Of a stretch of 64,000 nt of DNA, positions 1 to 10,916 are shown piece after piece. The DNA comes from Blastomyces gilchristii SLH14081 (lineage: Eukaryota; Ascomycota; Eurotiomycetes; Onygenales; Ajellomycetaceae). Numbering within the stretch: the stretch's first letter is position 1; every line of letters starts with the position of its first letter. The notes under the pieces were generated by a model. The model made no database searches and was not told where the DNA came from. It saw only the letters and a program-made list of their open reading frames with translations. Made by a program: the position numbers and the translations under genes. The stretch is taken from contig NW_003101668.1 in assembly GCF_000003855.2 (NCBI RefSeq), positions 1,306,793 to 1,370,792 of the forward strand. Direction: 5' to 3'.

Positions 1-560
1 TGTTTCCACAGATCTCAATTCATATCACAATTCTATGAAGTGCTGTGAGTAGTCTTTATCAGATTTCTTGTCTCTTTTTCTAATATTGATGATCACAGCT
101 CAGATATTCTCTGTTCAGCTTATGAAGTCTCTCAACTTATTCTCTAGATAGGTCTTGAGAACAGATTATCAGAATCTCTCATAATCATTCTCTAGATAAT
201 TCAGCCAGTTCTTAGCTTCAGTGTAATAGAGGCCTGTTATTATGTAGATGACAGCTTCTTCATCTTTCATATCACACAGCTGAGCTTGTAAGTCAATTTC
301 AAATACAAACTTGCAAAAGCTTTTATAGATTGTGGTTTGATAAATGATCTTAAGTAATTACAGCTTGAGAAAGTTTCTTTTCAGTTCATGAGTGTCTCTG
401 AAGATCATGTCTAGAGACTCAGTTTGAGAGTGTTTGCAGACAGTAAGCATTTCTTGTAGAAAAATAGCTTAATCTCATAAGAGATGCTTAAGAATGTTCT
501 TCACTGAGATTGATTTATTTGTGAGTTCAGAGAATTTCTCTGTCTGAGATGCAGAGAATG
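1..560 (-). pseudogene. gag-like remnant of element U
   Basis: Read on minus, one frame keeps a recognisable retrotransposon capsid signature: an alternating hydrophobic/charged stretch, then a block ending AKNWLNYLENDY (about 180-220), followed by a segment ending SQHFIELWYEL once the TGA codon is taken as a former tryptophan. The patterns 'A-x-x-W' and 'F-L' spaced this way are typical of the Ty3-type gag family. Several TGA, TAG and TAA stops interrupt it. The product would have packaged element RNA in a particle. The assignment rests on motif style only. Confidence 0.45.
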
Positions 561-875
561 ATGTTCTGTAAGTGATTGATAAGTTCTCTGAGACTTCTTT
601 CACAGAGATTATTCATGATTCAGATGGCTGCTTCTGAATGCCTGCAGTAGAGTTCACAGAGATTGAAGTATATAAGTTTCTAGTTCTTTCAGTCATAACA
701 GGTGGTTGCTGACTGACTGAGCTTGAAATGTAAGAATAAGTGCTCACAGGCAATTATTCAGGTGTTTACAGCTTGACATGATATGTACTGTTAACTACTA
801 GAAGTGTTCACAGTAGAAAGATAAATATAGAGATCAAATGTATAATAGCATTCAAGCTGAGTTGTAAATAGTATT

Positions 876-985
876 TGTGAACTCCAGTCTATATAGTTGT
901 GTGTAGCCAAGGGCCGCTAGCCCTATTGGTTACGCGAGAGATAGGAATAGAAGTAAAGAATCCGCGAGGAGCGGGATTTCTTACA
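876..985 (-). repeat. LTR of element U
   Basis: 110 bp with TG...CA ends on both strands (TGTGAACTCC at the left, CTTACA at the right). Unlike its surroundings it keeps many CpG and CC/GG dinucleotides, for example around 908-980. It abuts X-a exactly at 985/986. Only one copy is in the window, so the LTR call rests on the ends, the sharp junction and the adjacent gag. Confidence 0.55.
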
Positions 986-2104
986 CTGATAGTCAGAACT
1001 TGATGATAGATGCTCTCTTATAATGAGAGTAAGATATATTATCTGATGTAACAGATACTCACTGAATGAATTAAGAGCATCAGCTCTTGAATCTGAAGAT
1101 ACTAGTTAATCAAGATGAAACAGCTTATGACACTATACATGCTTCTCTGATTAGAACTGTCACTGATATCTCAACTTCTCTCAAATTTATATTAGATGAA
1201 CTATGACATACAGCAGCTGAACTGATGAACTTCTTCAAGCACTTATCAAAGCAGTATGACAAGAAGTATCTCAATTTTTCCCAGAACTATATATTAGAAC
1301 TGACATCTCAGAATGTTCAATCAATGATAATAATTCTCTGTAATTCTGTAAATAATGCAGAGTTCTTCACTCTGAATTCTTATACATCTGAATAATGCAA
1401 GAGCTGCATGACTCTTGTATAACTGATTATTCAGATTATGAATAACTGTATTAAATACTCTCTTAAGAGTTCTACTGACTTAAGATATTAAACAACATCA
1501 GATGTTTTATCTGAAACTGTAACTATTATTTCTCTATCATCTTGTAAAAGAACTGTAGAAAAGATCTGCTGAAACTGCTTAATATTTCTGATAGAATCTG
1601 ATAAGATATGATAATTAACTTCACTGTTAATCTCTCTGAGAGTAAGAGTTATAGAAATATTCTGCTTATTATAAACTAATTGAGTAAGAGTGTAATATTG
1701 AAATTCTGTAATAAGATGAATGCTGAATAAGTCACTGAAGCTTTTCTAAGAAGTCTATTCTATCAGATATATGAATTATCAAGATTCATAGTATCAGATC
1801 AGATCTGTTAATTCATGAGCACTCTCTGAATAAAAATCTGTCAAGTTCTCAAGATTACATACTGTTTATTAACTGTTTATTATTCTGAGATCAATGATAC
1901 ATCAGAATAGATAATTCAGACTGTAAAGAATTATCTTAATAAGTTCTGTAATTACTTATAAGATGATTGATATAATCTTCTTCTACACACTGAAGTCACT
2001 ATCAATGACTGAGATGCTATTTTAACAGATATAAGCTTATTCTTTCTCATACACAGATATCACATGAAAGTACTGAATCTTCTAGAGATCATATATTTCA
2101 CACT
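986..2104 (+). pseudogene. X-a pol remnant: RNase H-integrase linker and integrase
   Basis: This aligns at the DNA level with the reverse complement of X-b 25600-26720 and X-c 29000-30150, where integrase is readable. Around 1125-1260 the linker between RNase H and integrase is clear; around 1380-1560 lies the region of the HHCC zinc-binding module; the DDE core follows to about 2000. Stops and small indels break every frame. The intact protein would have joined cDNA to the genome. Confidence 0.65.
2091..2104. repeat. Target-site duplication of LINE T, left copy
   Basis: ATATATTTCACACT, repeated exactly at 9719-9732. This 14-bp duplication fixes both ends of the LINE and indicates target-primed insertion. 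Confidence 0.9.
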
Positions 2105-3768
2105 CAAAAAAACCGCTCCACCACGAACTCGCTCGATTTTTCGAATAAGAACCTGCCCCTAGATCCATCGAAAAGCCCTCGATCATACGAGCATTTTGAC
2201 CCCATCGCCGACCGCATACCCCGTGTGGTGGTGGAGTTATTCAGCCAAACGTGAATCAGACGTTGTTCAAAACTCCTGTGTGGGATTATCCCCCATTCTC
2301 CCCTACCACACCACAACCCCGGGCCAGATTGCCATACAAATTGTAAGGTGAAGAGACCTAGCCATATGCGCCAATCTTCTCGATTTTGGAAGATCCCCAA
2401 TCTGTAATTGTGGAGATATCTGAGAAGCAACCTCTGCGAAAACCCTGTCCATCTTTGATGTTCCAAAACACCAACACCAAGTCCCACCCTCGTACCGCCC
2501 TTCCCAATCTGGCCCATCCCCGGCAGAAAAATACAAAAAGATACCTCAGCAATAATATCAAGCACATAATCAACAGTCACTTCTGAAGTGCAACCTCCGC
2601 AGTCTGTCTTCAGTGTATCTAGACATCAACGCCAAGTCTCACCCTTGTACCATCCCTCTCAATCTGGCTCATCCCCAGCAGAAAAGTACAAAAAGATACC
2701 TCAGCAACTGTATTTGATACATGATCAGCAGACACAACAACTATAAAATCAGTATATCTCAAGGTCTGACTGAGCCTTTGATCCCTGCACAGTGAGATAT
2801 ATTAAATCTAGTTTTAATATCTCAATATTCAATAGATTCTGCAAGACATTGAGAACAGCAACACTAGATTTCTATTGAATTTAAGAATTAACTCTATATT
2901 AATATAATCATTGACAAAGGCTTCTATTTTGAGATATAAATAATCAGTTCCTCTACATTCTACTGACAATATTTATATTATTATATAGAAACAGACTTAT
3001 ATTCTCTATAATATTAAGACTCTGAAGAGAGAAAGTCTTGATAGAGAATATACAGTAGTATATATCTTAGCAGTTTCTATCTCATTCTTCTGCAGCAGTT
3101 AATGCAAAAAAAAGATCTTAGAAATAGTTTTTTACTTCTCTTGAAAAAGTAAGGTGTTTTTCTCTGGATTTTATACAATATTCTTACAAAGAATGAAAAA
3201 CAGAGCTGTTTTCAGTCATAATTTCATATTCTTTTAAGTAAGAATTACTTTTTCAGTGACTGAAGAGCTTTCATTAATACTTAATTCTTTTTTACACTCT
3301 TTATTAACTGATTTGAGTTGCACACTTGTTGTGTGAGAAGAATTGAATGATTTAGAATAAAATTAAATAGTTTTAATCAATTTCTCTGTAAAAAATTGAT
3401 TTATTTTTTATCAGTTTTTCTCTCAAAAACTGTCATATTATCTGATTTATTATTAATTAATATCATACTTTTTCTTACTGTATTTTAAGAAAGAGATTGT
3501 AAAGATTTTATTAATTTATCTTAAAAATCAATTTTAGTTTATTAGATTCTCTTCAAAAATCTAACCTAGTTACTGAACTAGTGTGAAAAAAATCAGGTAT
3601 TTTATACACAAAAGTCTTTTATTCTTCTTTTGAAACAGTCTAACCAACTTTTCAATTGAAAACAGACTTAGAAACCTCTTAATTGAAATAGTCTGATCAA
3701 CTTTTCAAAAGATTTCAATACATATCTCAATTGAAACAGTCTGATTAACTTTTCATTGAGTGAGAACA
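2105..3768 (+). promoter_or_regulatory. LINE T 5' untranslated region
   Basis: Begins at the target duplication with CAAAAAAACCGC. Positions 2105-2740 keep far more CC, GG and CG than the body. From about 2740 to 3768 the sequence is AT-rich with repeated TTTTCA/TTGAAA motifs (3600-3760), and I see no gene there. An internal promoter is expected here for a Tad-like LINE, but I cannot point to one. Confidence 0.55.
2449..2737 (+). repeat. Direct duplication of about 115 bp in the LINE 5' leader
   Basis: The segment from about 2460 to 2580 recurs at about 2622-2737. Shared blocks include AAGTC(C/T)CACCC, CAATCTGGC and the exact run AGATACCTCAGCAA. Offset is about 165 bp. The second copy has extra C-to-T and G-to-A changes. 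Confidence 0.75.
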
Positions 3769-5370
3769 ATGAGTTCAAAAATACACTCAGTTGATGTGGA
3801 AAAAGATGCTTTCTCAAATACTATTTCTGAGATTGAAATTCTGAAGAGAAGAAAGAAAGAAGAAATAGAGAAACAACAAGTTCTTGAAATACAGAAACTT
3901 GAAAAAGTAAGCAAGATTCATGAAAAGCAGTGTCTGAGTGAGATAAATAAAGAAGTTCTATTAATTCTTCATACTCAGACTAGACAACTACAGAAGATGA
4001 TCAAGCTTAAACTTGGAATTTCAAACACAGTTCAAAAAACATTGAAAATTCCTAGTACAATCACTGACTTCTTATCTTATTCTTCTTTCTTCTTTTCTAC
4101 TTCTTCTTCTTCTTTGAATCAGAAGAAAACATATGCTCAAGCAGCTGAATCTGCTGTCTCTAAACCTGCTGTCTTAAAACATGCTCAAAATCCTGAGAAA
4201 ACTGAGAAGAATAATGCTTATACTTCTATTGATAGAAAAGTGAAGAAAAAAATGCAAAAGAAGAAAAACTTTCAAATCTTCAGAAATAGAAGACTTATTC
4301 TCAAAGTCTTAAATCAAGATATCTTGCAAAGAAACAAGCTAAACTCAAATCTCATTTTCAGAATCAGAAATGAAATTAATCAGCAGTTCTTTTCTCAGTT
4401 AATAACTGATATTGAGGTTTAAAAATCAGTTATAGCTTCAATTGAGTCATTCTTCTTTGAAAACTCTATCATTCTGACTACAATGCCTGAATTCAGTGCA
4501 GAATTCCTTATTCAGAATGAGAATCTCTGAAAATCAGCAGTAGAATCTTTGTTAAACATAATAATTCTATCTGAGAGAGATGAAAAGTAAGACAAATTCA
4601 TTCTTTATAATATTCCAGTTGAAATTTTTGACTGTGAAGAAGAAATACTACTTCTCAAAAATGAATTAGAAGAATACAACTCTATTCAACTGAGAAAAGA
4701 GCCTGTATAACTAAATTCAATTAAGTTCAGATAAAGCAGAAGAAATGCCTCTGTTCTAGTATATACAAAGACACTTGAACAGTCAAAAATCTCTGAAGTA
4801 AGAGTAACAGGTTTGAAAATGAGAGTTCATGAATACAAAGACTCAAGAATGAATCTCAAAGCTCAAACACAGTGTTTAAACTGTCAAAGATATGAATACT
4901 TTATAATCTTCTGTTTCAGAGACTCAAAATGTGTATTCTGTATCAGAGATCACAAAACTAGTGAGCATAAATATGAAATATGCTTAAAAAGAGATGAAAT
5001 ATGTCAATATACTCTGTTTAAATGCTCTAATTACAAAGAAAAACATGCATCTAGCTTAAAAGAATATATATTTACTTCAAGAACTCAAAAGAACTGAAGA
5101 AAAGATGAAGCTCAAAGTAAATCTAGAACTGAAGAGAATAGTTAAGTCAGTAAACTCACAACTGCAAGCTTAAAAAGAAGAAACTCTCAACTATTTAAAT
5201 CTTCAAACTTCAATTCTTCAGTTAAATGTAAATATAATTTGAATCCTCAAACTTCTGTTAAGATTAGAGAATTGAGAAATAACTCTGATGATAAACTAGA
5301 TATAATGCAAGCAGTTGAGATTTCTTCTTTTCAGAATAGTTATAATCTACTATCTGATGATAGTGATTAG
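3769..5370 (+). pseudogene. LINE T ORF1 (RNA-binding, zinc-knuckle protein), degenerate
   Basis: Start taken at the ATG at 3769. The frame is open to 4422 (about 218 residues) and continues past TAA and TGA stops to about 5370. The N-terminal part is Lys/Glu-rich and probably coiled coil (about residues 20-90). A predicted RNA-binding region with the segment ASVLVY follows near 4750. Then come three zinc-knuckle positions: CLNCQRYEYFIIFC at 4873 (histidine now Tyr), CVFCIRDH near 4930, and CSNYKEKHA near 5024 (second Cys now Tyr). ORF1 proteins of this group coat the LINE RNA and act as chaperones. C-to-Y and H-to-Y changes fit RIP-type mutation. Confidence 0.75.
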
Positions 5371-5439
5371 ATTCTACTCTACTCTCTTTTAGTATGAATA
5401 TACAATAAAAATAACAAAAAAAGTTTAAAAACTCTTCAA

Positions 5440-6120
5440 AAATCACATTTATTCAAAATAATGTGAATAGAAACTCAAATTGTATTTATTCTTGTCTTCA
5501 AATTACATTTGAATAAAAAGTTGATTTTATACTGCTTCAGGAGCCGAATTTTGATGCTGAGCAAAAATATGTCATTTCTCATTCAAGCTACTACTGCTTT
5601 TTACCTCAAAAGTCTGAGATAAAGTCAAGAGTAGTGATCTATGAAAGAAAGAGATCAAGATATCAATTTAATCTAAGATTTAATATCATGTCTGACTCTG
5701 ATATTCTGATAAGTGATATTATAGATAAAGAGAATGAGTTTGATACTATACAGCTTATAAATATCTATAATGAAAAGTTATTGAAGAAAAATAATAATAT
5801 CTGAACAATTAATAGAGAATTTCTGAATATAACTTTATTAAGAAACTCTATAATTGCAGAAGATTTCAATGCACATCATCTCTGATAAAATTCAGAATGC
5901 AAAAGAGCAGTAAGAGCTGATAATCTGATTAAATGAATCTTTGAGCATTCAATAGATTTAGTTAACAAGTCTGATCAACAAACATTCTTTAGAAAAGATA
6001 TGAAACAGAAATCTATTATAGATCTAATCTTTATATCATAAAATCTAATAGAAAAAAGACTTGTAAACTGATTTATTGATTCAAATGAGACATCAGAATC
6101 AGGTTATGAGATTATTCAAT
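5440..6120 (+). pseudogene. LINE T ORF2: apurinic-like endonuclease domain
   Basis: Readable motifs in order: LLQEP (about 5529-5543; the Glu is a catalytic metal ligand), an EDFNAHH segment (about 5858-5880; the usual Gly before DFN is Glu here) and SIIDLIFIS (about 6012-6040; the Asp lies in the final catalytic motif). In LINEs this domain nicks the target DNA to prime reverse transcription. TGA and TAA stops break the frame, for instance just after the DFNAHH block where a tryptophan is expected. Confidence 0.8.
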
Positions 6121-6392
6121 TTAATATTGAACTGAGTGAGGAACAAATGAGTGAAAATTCTCTTCTCTCTAATCAGTTTAACTTTGAAAAAGCTGACTGA
6201 AAGGCAGTTAAAGAAAGTATAAAACTGTTAAAATCTGAAAGACAGAGTGAGCTGTATTGAAATTCTGATCAAGATATCTCAAATAAAATGCTTAAGAATA
6301 GAGTGAAGCTCATTACATCTATTATTCTAGTAAGTGTTAAAGACATATTTCAAAGAGAAAGTCTTCTGAGTATTCAAAATCTTGATGAAATG

Positions 6393-6531
6393 NNNNNNNN
6401 NNNNNNNNNNNNNNNNNNNNNNNNNNNNNNNNNNNNNNNNNNNNNNNNNNNNNNNNNNNNNNNNNNNNNNNNNNNNNNNNNNNNNNNNNNNNNNNNNNNN
6501 NNNNNNNNNNNNNNNNNNNNNNNNNNNNNNN
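6393..6531. other. Assembly gap (139 N)
   Basis: Run of N between the endonuclease and RT domains of LINE T. True length unknown. Confidence 0.99.
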
Positions 6532-6569
6532 TAAATTTCTTGAGAAGTATAAGAAAAAGAAGTTTTTAA

Positions 6570-7960
6570 TGCTTTTAACTATACTAAAACAAGAAGTGTA
6601 GTAAAACTTCCAACCTTAGAATATGAGTTTCAGAATGAATCATATACAGCAAACTCTTTTAAGAAAAAATGTCAAGCTTTTATAAGAACTCTCTTTCAAA
6701 ACTCATCAGATTCAGATTCAGAGGAAGAGAATATATCACTTCTCAACTATATTGATAAAAATGACTGGGAATGGCCTGATCTTACATAAGATGAATTAGA
6801 GTCAGCTATCTTCTCAAGTTCAGTTAAAACTGCTGCAGAGCCTGATTCAATTAATCACTTGATTATTTAAAATATATACTTCTACTTAAAGAATGAATAT
6901 TTTGAGCTCTTTTTCAATCTCTTGAAAAATGAATATCATTCTGAATACTGAAGAGAAGTCACTGAAGTAATTCTTATAAAATCTAATAGAAAAACTTCAA
7001 TTCTTAAGTTATATAGAGTAATATCTCTATTGAACTGTCTAGAAAAGATTTTAGAAAAGATAATAGCTACTTAACTATCTTTTATAAGCTCTATCAGTAA
7101 TTCTCTTTTATTCAGTGAATAAATGAGAGATAGAAAATAATGTTCTACAATTGACACTGTTCTCTCAGTTGTTCAGAATATTCAAATAGCAAAGTATGAT
7201 AATCTAGTCTCAACTGCAGTTTTTATTGATATGAAAGAAGTATTTAATCATGTTTCAAAGTCAAAGTTAATTCAGACATTGAAGATGTTAAAACTGTCAC
7301 TTTCTCTAATAAATTGAATTAACTGTTTTATATCTAAAAGAATTATACAACTTTTCTTTGATGAAATGAAATAAGACAAGACTGAGATAAAAATTGAAGT
7401 ACTGTAAGAATCTTCAATCTCACTCATTTTATTTGCAATATACACTGCATATCTATTCAAAAATAGAAATATGGGAATAGTGCAATCTCTGGATTATATG
7501 AATAATATTAATCTAGTCTACAGCTCAAAAACTATCAAAGAGAATTTGAAAGTGATTGAAGAAGCTGCAAAGAAAATCTTTGTTAAAGTAGATATCAATC
7601 AAATTCAATTTAATATAAATAAAACTGAGTCAATTCATTTCTTTTCTAGATTCAATGAGAAAGAACTATCTCTAACTCTTTTAAATAGAGAGATTAAACT
7701 CAGTGTAAATGTCAAATAATTAGAAGTATGATTAAACTCTAAGTTGAATTTTAAATATCACATTCAACAAAGAACTGTCAAGGTAGAAAGACTATTGAAT
7801 AACATAATCAGACTATCAAATACAGAGAGAGGTCTATTCTTCCAGGCTATAAGACAGTTATATATAGCCTGTATTACATCAGTAGCTGATTATGAAGTTT
7901 AAGTTTGATGAAATAATCAAGAGAATTTCACTGAACTCTTTCAAAGTCTGTAAAACAGAG
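6570..7960 (+). pseudogene. LINE T ORF2: reverse transcriptase domain
   Basis: Motifs in order: YRVISLLNCLEKILEKII (about 7011-7065), the FIDMKEVFNHVSK block (about 7221-7260, where families have FLDVKGAFDHV), ESSISLILFAIY (about 7405-7443) and YMNN at 7495-7506, where LINEs have YxDD. Both catalytic Asp codons are now AAT, so this copy cannot polymerise even apart from its stops. The open stretch at 7471-7719 covers the palm and part of the thumb. Confidence 0.88.
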
Positions 7961-8379
7961 TCTTGAGAAGAACTCTGAGAGTATTTAAATCATCTTCTAT
8001 TAGAGCAATGAAAATTGAAGCTTCTATTTCTTCTTCTACTATTAGAATTGAAAAGACCTGTATAAACTATGCTCTGAGAGTTATAAAGATAAGCTTAAAT
8101 CATATAATCAGAGAAAGAGTCTCTTCTTCATTTTCATCAATTAACTCTGAAAATGAACTGAATTGGAATAGATTTCTTGATTGAAATGAAAATAATTCTT
8201 CAAAGAAAATGTCTTCTCAACTGTACAGACTATACTCTCTGATTAAAAATCAATTTTCTTCTTTAAATGTTGAAAAAGTTGATCATGAGAAGTTATCTCT
8301 CTGAAGAGAAAAGCTTGAATCTCTTATAGACTTACAAATAAGTGAACTATTAAAAGAGAAAGAATATAAACAGCATTTG

Positions 8380-8870
8380 AAGAGAATTTCTACAATCAAT
8401 ATAAAAGACTCTATTCTGATTTATTCAGATGACTCAAAAAATGAGAATTTGAATAGATTAGGCACAGGCATTGCTTATACTGAAGATAATATCAATTTTA
8501 TCTCAGATTTCTGAAATCTAGGCTGTGAATCTGAAGTCTTTAATGCTGAACTATTTGCAATAGTGAAAGCTTTCAAACTTATTAAAATAAAATCTTATAA
8601 AAGAGAAAATAGTTTGAAAGAGATATGAATATTCTCTGATAGTCAAGCTGCTTTAAAAAGACTTAGAAATAGTCAGATTCATAATGATCAAATGAATCTT
8701 GAACTGATCTTAAACTCTGTTTTAAAAATTCAAAAGAGAAGAATATCAAAGCTGATAATTCATCTGCACTGAGTTCCTGCTTATATGAATATTCATGACA
8801 ATGAATTAGTTGATTCAGCTGTAAAAAAGAGTGCAGAATTAAGCAGAACTATTCAAAAAATTATGTTCTG
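8380..8870 (+). pseudogene. LINE T ORF2: RNase H domain
   Basis: The segments IYSDDS (about 8418), EVFNAELFAI (about 8538), IFSDSQAAL (about 8629) and HNELVD-like HDNELVDSA (about 8795-8822) reproduce the four acidic motifs of LINE RNase H. A TGA sits where the conserved tryptophan of 'HWVPGH' is expected. This domain removes the RNA strand during cDNA synthesis and is typical of the Tad and I groups. Confidence 0.85.
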
Positions 8871-8989
8871 GTCTTTTATAAAGAGAAAAATAAAAGAATC
8901 TTATTTAGATAAGTGAAATGAAAGCTGATAGAAATAAAAGAAGAGTATACATTATTCAAGATTTGAAACAAAACTCAAGTGGAAATCTT

Positions 8990-9348
8990 GTTCAATTAAA
9001 TGTAAAAAGAAAATATTCTCATCTATAATACAGCTGAAACTAGGACATGACTATTTCAAATCTTATATACAAAGATTTGATGATAGATTTGACTCAATAG
9101 AATGCTCATTCTGCAATGTAAATGAGAATTCTGAGTATATTATAATGCACTATGCATTATACAATAGTCTCAGAGCCAGATTGAAAGAGAAGTATGATCT
9201 AAATCAATTAAATATAAGATTCTTATTCTCAACTGAGACAGGAATTAAATACTTAATAGACTTTCTATCAGAAACTCAAGCAGCTATAAGAAAATGGCTA
9301 AATTCAGAATTATCTGAATATGAAGAGGAGAAAATCAATCAGATATAG
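8990..9348 (+). pseudogene. LINE T ORF2: C-terminal zinc-finger tail
   Basis: CSFCNVNENSEYIIMHY (about 9109-9160) corresponds to the CCHC motif near the C-terminus of fungal LINE ORF2; its last Cys is Tyr here. The frame then stays open to the TAG at 9346-9348, ending with a Glu-rich tail. A second, more mutated copy of this region lies at 52700-52921 and 62400-62590. Confidence 0.7.
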
Positions 9349-9718
9349 TCTGTTAAAACAGCTATATACTATCTTTTAATAATTTGTTTTATTACAGTCT
9401 CTCTTTACTTTCTCTTTTTCTTTCAATTTCTTTCTATCTATCTATTTAATGCGTCTATCTTTAAGACTGTGTTCTCTTTTCCTTTGTCATGATATTGTCA
9501 AATGATTTCAAAGTATCAGAAGATGTTAAAACACTGCAATTTGTAAACAGTTTTTATATTCTGAGCTGGAATTTTCTGATTTTACATATCTGAAATTGAT
9601 GAATGTATAATAGTTAACTTTACAGATATAGGAAAAACCATGAGAACTAAAAGTTCTCAGGTAGATGTCATAGTCTCTGACTGCATACATCTATAATTGA
9701 AGAATAATAATAATAATA
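9349..9718 (+). other. LINE T 3' UTR and AAT-repeat tail
   Basis: About 350 bp of T-rich sequence, then GCATACATCTATAATTGAAG and a short AAT repeat that ends at the target duplication. The last 35-45 bp resemble the end of the SINE family in this window (see findings). In LINEs with a stringent tail this is the site the RT recognises. Confidence 0.75.
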
Positions 9719-9732
9719 ATATATTTCACACT
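9719..9732. repeat. Target-site duplication of LINE T, right copy
   Basis: Exact copy of 2091-2104. Confidence 0.9.
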
Positions 9733-10305
9733 GAATCTCCGCAGTTCAATTCAGATCACTGATAATATAGTAATAAAACTCTGAGACATCTGTGATTGAG
9801 TAGAAGTCTTCATGATAAGAACTAAACAGAATTAAGAAGATTGAATTAATATTCACTGAGATCTCACTGAGTAACATAAGATAGAAGATCTGATATGATT
9901 GAATCTTAAGAATATATAAATCACATGCTCATCTCACATACTAAATTATTATTATACAAAGTATAAAGTGATAGAAGTTCTAGACAGTCATAACTACTGT
10001 CTTAACATATTATCAAAGATTCATGATGTCTTTATACAAGCTTACTTCACTGTACTGTCACTAATCTGTTCTCTTCTCAACTGACTTTCAACTGACAGCC
10101 GTCAGACATCATAGAAGAAGATAATGAACTTGAATAAGAGATTAAAGATATTCTTAATAAGAGATCTCACAGCTGTGACTGATAATATCTGATAAAATGA
10201 GTCAGCTACAATTGTCTGATCTGAACTTCAAGTTTTATATTATCTGAGATCACAGCTCTTGACTGATGAGAGCTATATACAATCAAGAAAGAAGAGAGAG
10301 ACTAA
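9733..10305 (+). other. X-a: end of pol and 3' noncoding region
   Basis: Continues X-a after the LINE. It matches, inverted, X-b 10917-11242 plus 20167-20287 plus 25450-25600, and X-c 28440-29010. No open frame of note. This region sits between integrase and the 3' LTR in all three X copies and has no recognised domain. Confidence 0.65.
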
Positions 10306-10625
10306 TGTGACAGGCTGTACCTGATCAATTATATAGACTATTTCATTACACTTCACAGATTTCTACTGCTCTAATTCTTGATTACTAATTCTTATCTGAA
10401 AATTCACAGAATTTCTATTCTTCTGCTCTGAAGCTTCACTGCATATGAAAACCTCTATTCTTCTACTCTGAAGTTCCACCGCGTATGCCACTGTGTATGC
10501 GTATAAATATTCACTCTGATCACTGATTTTCACACTTTCTCTTTCTTTTCTTCTCTAATGTTTTTCACTTTGTTATATAAGACCTATAAATATTATACCG
10601 ATCTATTCAGCGTAGGCCTCTTACA
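10306..10625 (+). repeat. 3' LTR of X-a
   Basis: 320 bp, TGTGACAGGC...CTCTTACA. It is the inverted counterpart of the LTRs at 10631-10916, 28134-28439 and 39354-39669. It contains the tandem doubling of the 'GAAGCTTC...GAATAGA' block also seen in X-c LTRs. A TATA-like stretch and some CpG survive (10480-10500 and 10600-10645). Confidence 0.85.
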
Positions 10626-10630
10626 AGAAG

Positions 10631-10916
10631 CATAAGAGGCCTACACTGAATAAATCAGTATTAAGATATAAATCTTATATAATAAAAGTGAAAAATGTTA
10701 GAGAAGGAAAAAAGAGAAAGTGCGGAAATCAGCATTTAAAGCAGATATTTATATGTGTACAAGATGAAGCTTTAGAGCAGAAGAATAGAAACTCTGTGAG
10801 TTTCTTAGCTAAGAATCAGTGACAGCTGAGAATTAGTGATTAAGAATTGAAGCTTTCAGCAGAAATCTATAAAGTGTAATGAAATAATCTTATATAATCA
10901 GATACAGCCTGTCACA
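10631..10916 (-). repeat. 3' LTR of X-b
   Basis: 286 bp, reading ATAAGAGGCC...CTGTCACA on plus. It is shorter than the other X LTRs because it has only one copy of the block 'GAAGCTT...GAATAGAAA' (about 10767-10795). The first two bases differ from the TG start of other copies. Confidence 0.8.

Larger units (their letters stand above)
1..985 (-). mobile_element. Element U: 5' part of an LTR retrotransposon, coding on minus, cut by window edge
   Basis: One LTR (876-985) is followed, reading on minus, by leader and a gag-like reading frame that runs off position 1. The right boundary is sharp, because from 986 the sequence aligns with X copies at about 26715 and 30150, so U is inserted in X-a. 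The other LTR and the second target duplication lie outside the window. Superfamily cannot be set because no pol is visible; the gag style suggests Ty3/gypsy (inference). From about 600 to 875 I see only AT-rich leader-like sequence. Confidence 0.6.
2105..9718 (+). mobile_element. T: full-length Tad/I-type LINE (non-LTR retrotransposon)
   Basis: 7614 bp between perfect 14-bp target duplications. Order: GC-richer 5' leader with an internal repeat, ORF1 with zinc knuckles, endonuclease, RT, RNase H, a C-terminal CCHC-like motif, a 3' UTR and a short AAT-repeat tail instead of poly(A). The RNase H domain and three-knuckle ORF1 point to the Tad1/I group of fungi. A 139-bp gap (6393-6531) separates endonuclease and RT. 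All reading frames are broken, mostly by TGA. Confidence 0.92.
986..10625 (+). mobile_element. X-a: 3' part of a Ty3/gypsy element, split by a LINE
   Basis: Pieces 986-2104 and 9733-10305 are colinear with the pol 3' half and 3' noncoding region of X-b and X-c, and are followed by a 3' LTR (10306-10625). The 5' half is missing; U occupies the left junction. LINE T sits between the pieces, flanked by a 14-bp duplication, and removing it restores colinearity with X-b at about 25600. Confidence 0.8.
10306..10916. repeat. Tail-to-tail LTR inverted repeat (near-palindrome)
   Basis: The LTRs of X-a (plus) and X-b (minus) face each other across only five bases, AGAAG at 10626-10630. The innermost arms, GTAGGCCTCTTA and TAAGAGGCCTAC, are perfect. 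Homology extends outward into the X 3' noncoding regions on both sides, so the full inverted repeat is roughly 1.5 kb. Confidence 0.85.

Noticed and set aside
2104..2580. 158-codon open frame on minus
   Set aside because: It lies antisense in the LINE 5' leader, begins at the target duplication and covers the internal duplication. It has no domain and reflects the GC-richer composition there.
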